13,616 nucleotides of DNA from Anaerolineales bacterium. GTDB taxonomy: Bacteria; Chloroflexota; Anaerolineae; Anaerolineales; Villigracilaceae. Below are positions 13,574-13,616 of this stretch, one piece after another. Under the pieces are notes generated by a model. The model saw only the letters and a list, made by a program, of their open reading frames with translations. It was not told where the DNA came from and did no database searches. A program made the position numbers and the translations under genes. Location of the stretch: contig JAOZOM010000020.1 in assembly GCA_029933275.1 (NCBI GenBank), positions 1,187 through 14,802 of the forward strand, given 5' to 3'. Positions within the stretch are counted from its first letter, which is position 1; the number at the start of each line of letters is the position of its first letter.

Positions 13574-13616
13574 ATGCATCGAGAACGTGTTTCTGATAAT
13601 GTTTATTGGTTCCAAA
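13574..13616 (+). CDS. Start of a gene cut by the right edge, possibly MBL-fold hydrolase
   Basis: An ATG with a well-placed GTGAGG ribosome binding site opens a frame that reads MHRERVSDNVYWFQ to the window end, with a candidate promoter upstream. The phrase VSDNVYWFQ resembles the first strand of metallo-beta-lactamase-fold hydrolases, whose zinc motif would lie beyond the edge. With 14 residues this is only a hint; that a gene starts here is much safer than its identity. Confidence 0.5.
   Translation, partial: MHRERVSDNVYWFQ

Noticed and set aside
1..13616. CRISPR array, tRNA or rRNA gene, phage genes
   Set aside because: No regularly spaced identical repeats, no tRNA cloverleaf and no rRNA or phage-like coding sequence were recognised by eye.

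Overview
The window is ordinary chromosomal DNA of moderate GC, probably from a member of the Chloroflexota (Anaerolineae-like). This is inferred from protein style: a membrane protein with a C-terminal zinc ribbon, a SUMF1-like lipoprotein, a C39-like peptidase fused to TPR-like repeats, and a receiver/roadblock protein. No rRNA or marker gene is present to prove it. Nine genes can be supported, seven complete and two cut by the window edges, together with a riboswitch, several terminators and promoters, and one small mobile element.

Layout. Positions 2-523 (+) hold the 3' end of a membrane protein with a zinc ribbon. A perfect bidirectional terminator (571-605) separates it from metK (686-1897, -). 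metK is preceded by a textbook SAM-I riboswitch (1976-2086), its attenuator hairpin (1911-1950) and a sigma70-type promoter (2120-2148). Upstream lies a SUMF1-like lipoprotein gene (2333-3274, -) with its own terminator. A 143-bp MITE-like element (3414-3556) sits in the next gap, with 14-bp terminal inverted repeats and a perfect abutting 9-bp direct repeat. An OmpR/PhoB-type response regulator follows (3598-4284, +). Its stop codon overlaps, within one CTAG, the stop of the convergent C39-like peptidase gene (4281-5495, -). Then, all on the minus strand, come a class II aldolase (5568-6221), a 771-residue TPR protein (6326-8641), DNA polymerase I (8728-11508) and a three-domain protein (11650-13401). 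The first codons of a divergent + gene (13574 on), possibly a metallo-beta-lactamase-fold hydrolase, lie at the right edge.

The most unusual item is the three-domain protein at 11650-13401. It reads as a degenerate receiver domain, a roadblock/LC7-like domain, a long Pro/Ser-rich linker, and a C-terminal domain resembling the TnpA transposase of IS200/IS605 elements. Both histidines of the HUH motif and the helix glutamine are replaced, while the tyrosine is kept. This looks like a transposase fold taken over as a structural or nucleic-acid-binding module of a signalling protein. Other points of note are the MITE at the probable transcription start of the response regulator gene, and a heptad-repeat leader with interleaved (pseudoknot-order) inverted repeats between polA and the TPR gene. 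There are also recurring TAAACT -10 elements close to start codons that lack Shine-Dalgarno sequences, which suggests leaderless mRNAs.

Functionally the genes are a mixture of housekeeping (metK, polA), cell-surface (lipoprotein, C39-like peptidase, zinc-ribbon membrane protein) and regulatory (response regulator, receiver-roadblock fusion, TPR scaffold) functions. Most minus-strand genes appear to have their own promoter or terminator, so this is not one long operon. The best candidate for co-transcription is polA with the TPR gene, between which no terminator with a T-tract is seen.
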